In this document: one piece after another, positions 63,988-64,000 of the stretch
Layout of the letters: the number at the start of each line of letters is the position of its first letter
How positions within the stretch are numbered: the first letter of the stretch is position 1
Source: Emcibacter sp.
Lineage (GTDB): Bacteria > Pseudomonadota > Alphaproteobacteria > Sphingomonadales > Emcibacteraceae
Assembly (NCBI GenBank): GCA_021774785.1
Contig: JAJFIQ010000019.1
Span: forward strand, 558,001 to 622,000
DNA length: 64,000 nucleotides
Reading direction: 5' to 3'
Program-made: the position numbers and the translations under genes
The notes under the pieces: model-generated
The model's input: only the letters and a program-made list of their open reading frames with translations
Database searches by the model: none
Told to the model about the DNA's origin: nothing

Positions 63988-64000
63988 GGTAAATTCTCAT

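Overview
The window is most likely a contiguous piece of an alphaproteobacterial chromosome of moderately low GC. Three conserved gene orders support this: tmk-holB-metG-tatD-MBL hydrolase (10002-14828), uvrC-pgsA-moaD-moaE (51414-54600), and glmU/glmS with gph (58960-62941). The abundant exosortase/PEP-CTERM genes suggest a marine or biofilm-forming, EPS-producing lineage. I would not name a genus. I see no phage, insertion sequence or CRISPR array.

Layout. 1-6.6 kb: an M16 zinc protease running off the left edge, a polysaccharide flippase coupled to a kelch protein, an unrecognised 208-aa protein and a single-domain response regulator. 6.7 kb: tRNA-Ser(TGA). 7-10 kb: cell-wall genes (MltB-type transglycosylase, RlpA, D,D-carboxypeptidase). 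10-16 kb: the tmk-holB-metG-tatD-MBL block and an MFS transporter. 16-19.5 kb: a large hybrid histidine kinase. 19.8-25.9 kb: an RND efflux pump and adaptor followed by a LytS/LytTR two-component pair. 26-27.6 kb: an orphan membrane protein with a long cytoplasmic coiled coil, MotA/ZorA-like in layout.

27.7-49.2 kb is the core of the window, an exosortase/PEP-CTERM exopolysaccharide locus. One long minus-strand run (41921 down to 28843) encodes the priming sugar transferase, sensor kinase PrsK, sigma-54 activator PrsR, TPR protein PrsT, two PEP-CTERM-type glycosyltransferases and all four steps of GDP-D-glycero-alpha-D-manno-heptose synthesis (GmhA, HddA, GmhB, HddC). A PEP-CTERM substrate gene (42635-43411) lies divergently. 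Upstream of it are a -24/-12 sigma-54 promoter and two near-identical 21-bp dyads, good candidates for PrsR operators, so regulator and likely target site are in the same window. A second minus-strand operon (49239 down to 43545) encodes a PEP-CTERM-associated N-acyltransferase, a second PrsT lipoprotein and a fused E1-like (ThiF)/nitroreductase enzyme. This looks like a small uncharacterised biosynthetic module tied to PEP-CTERM sorting. The exosortase itself and the Wza/Wzc-type export genes are not in the window.

49.4-64 kb is mostly housekeeping: a Ca/Na antiporter, folB, uvrC, pgsA, moaD and moaE. There is also a decayed sterol-desaturase-like pseudogene, an M49-like lipoprotein peptidase, nnrU, a DUF6491-like protein, a sugar formyltransferase downstream of glmU-glmS, and gph. 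A nucleotidyltransferase of the type often found in exosortase clusters sits at the right edge.
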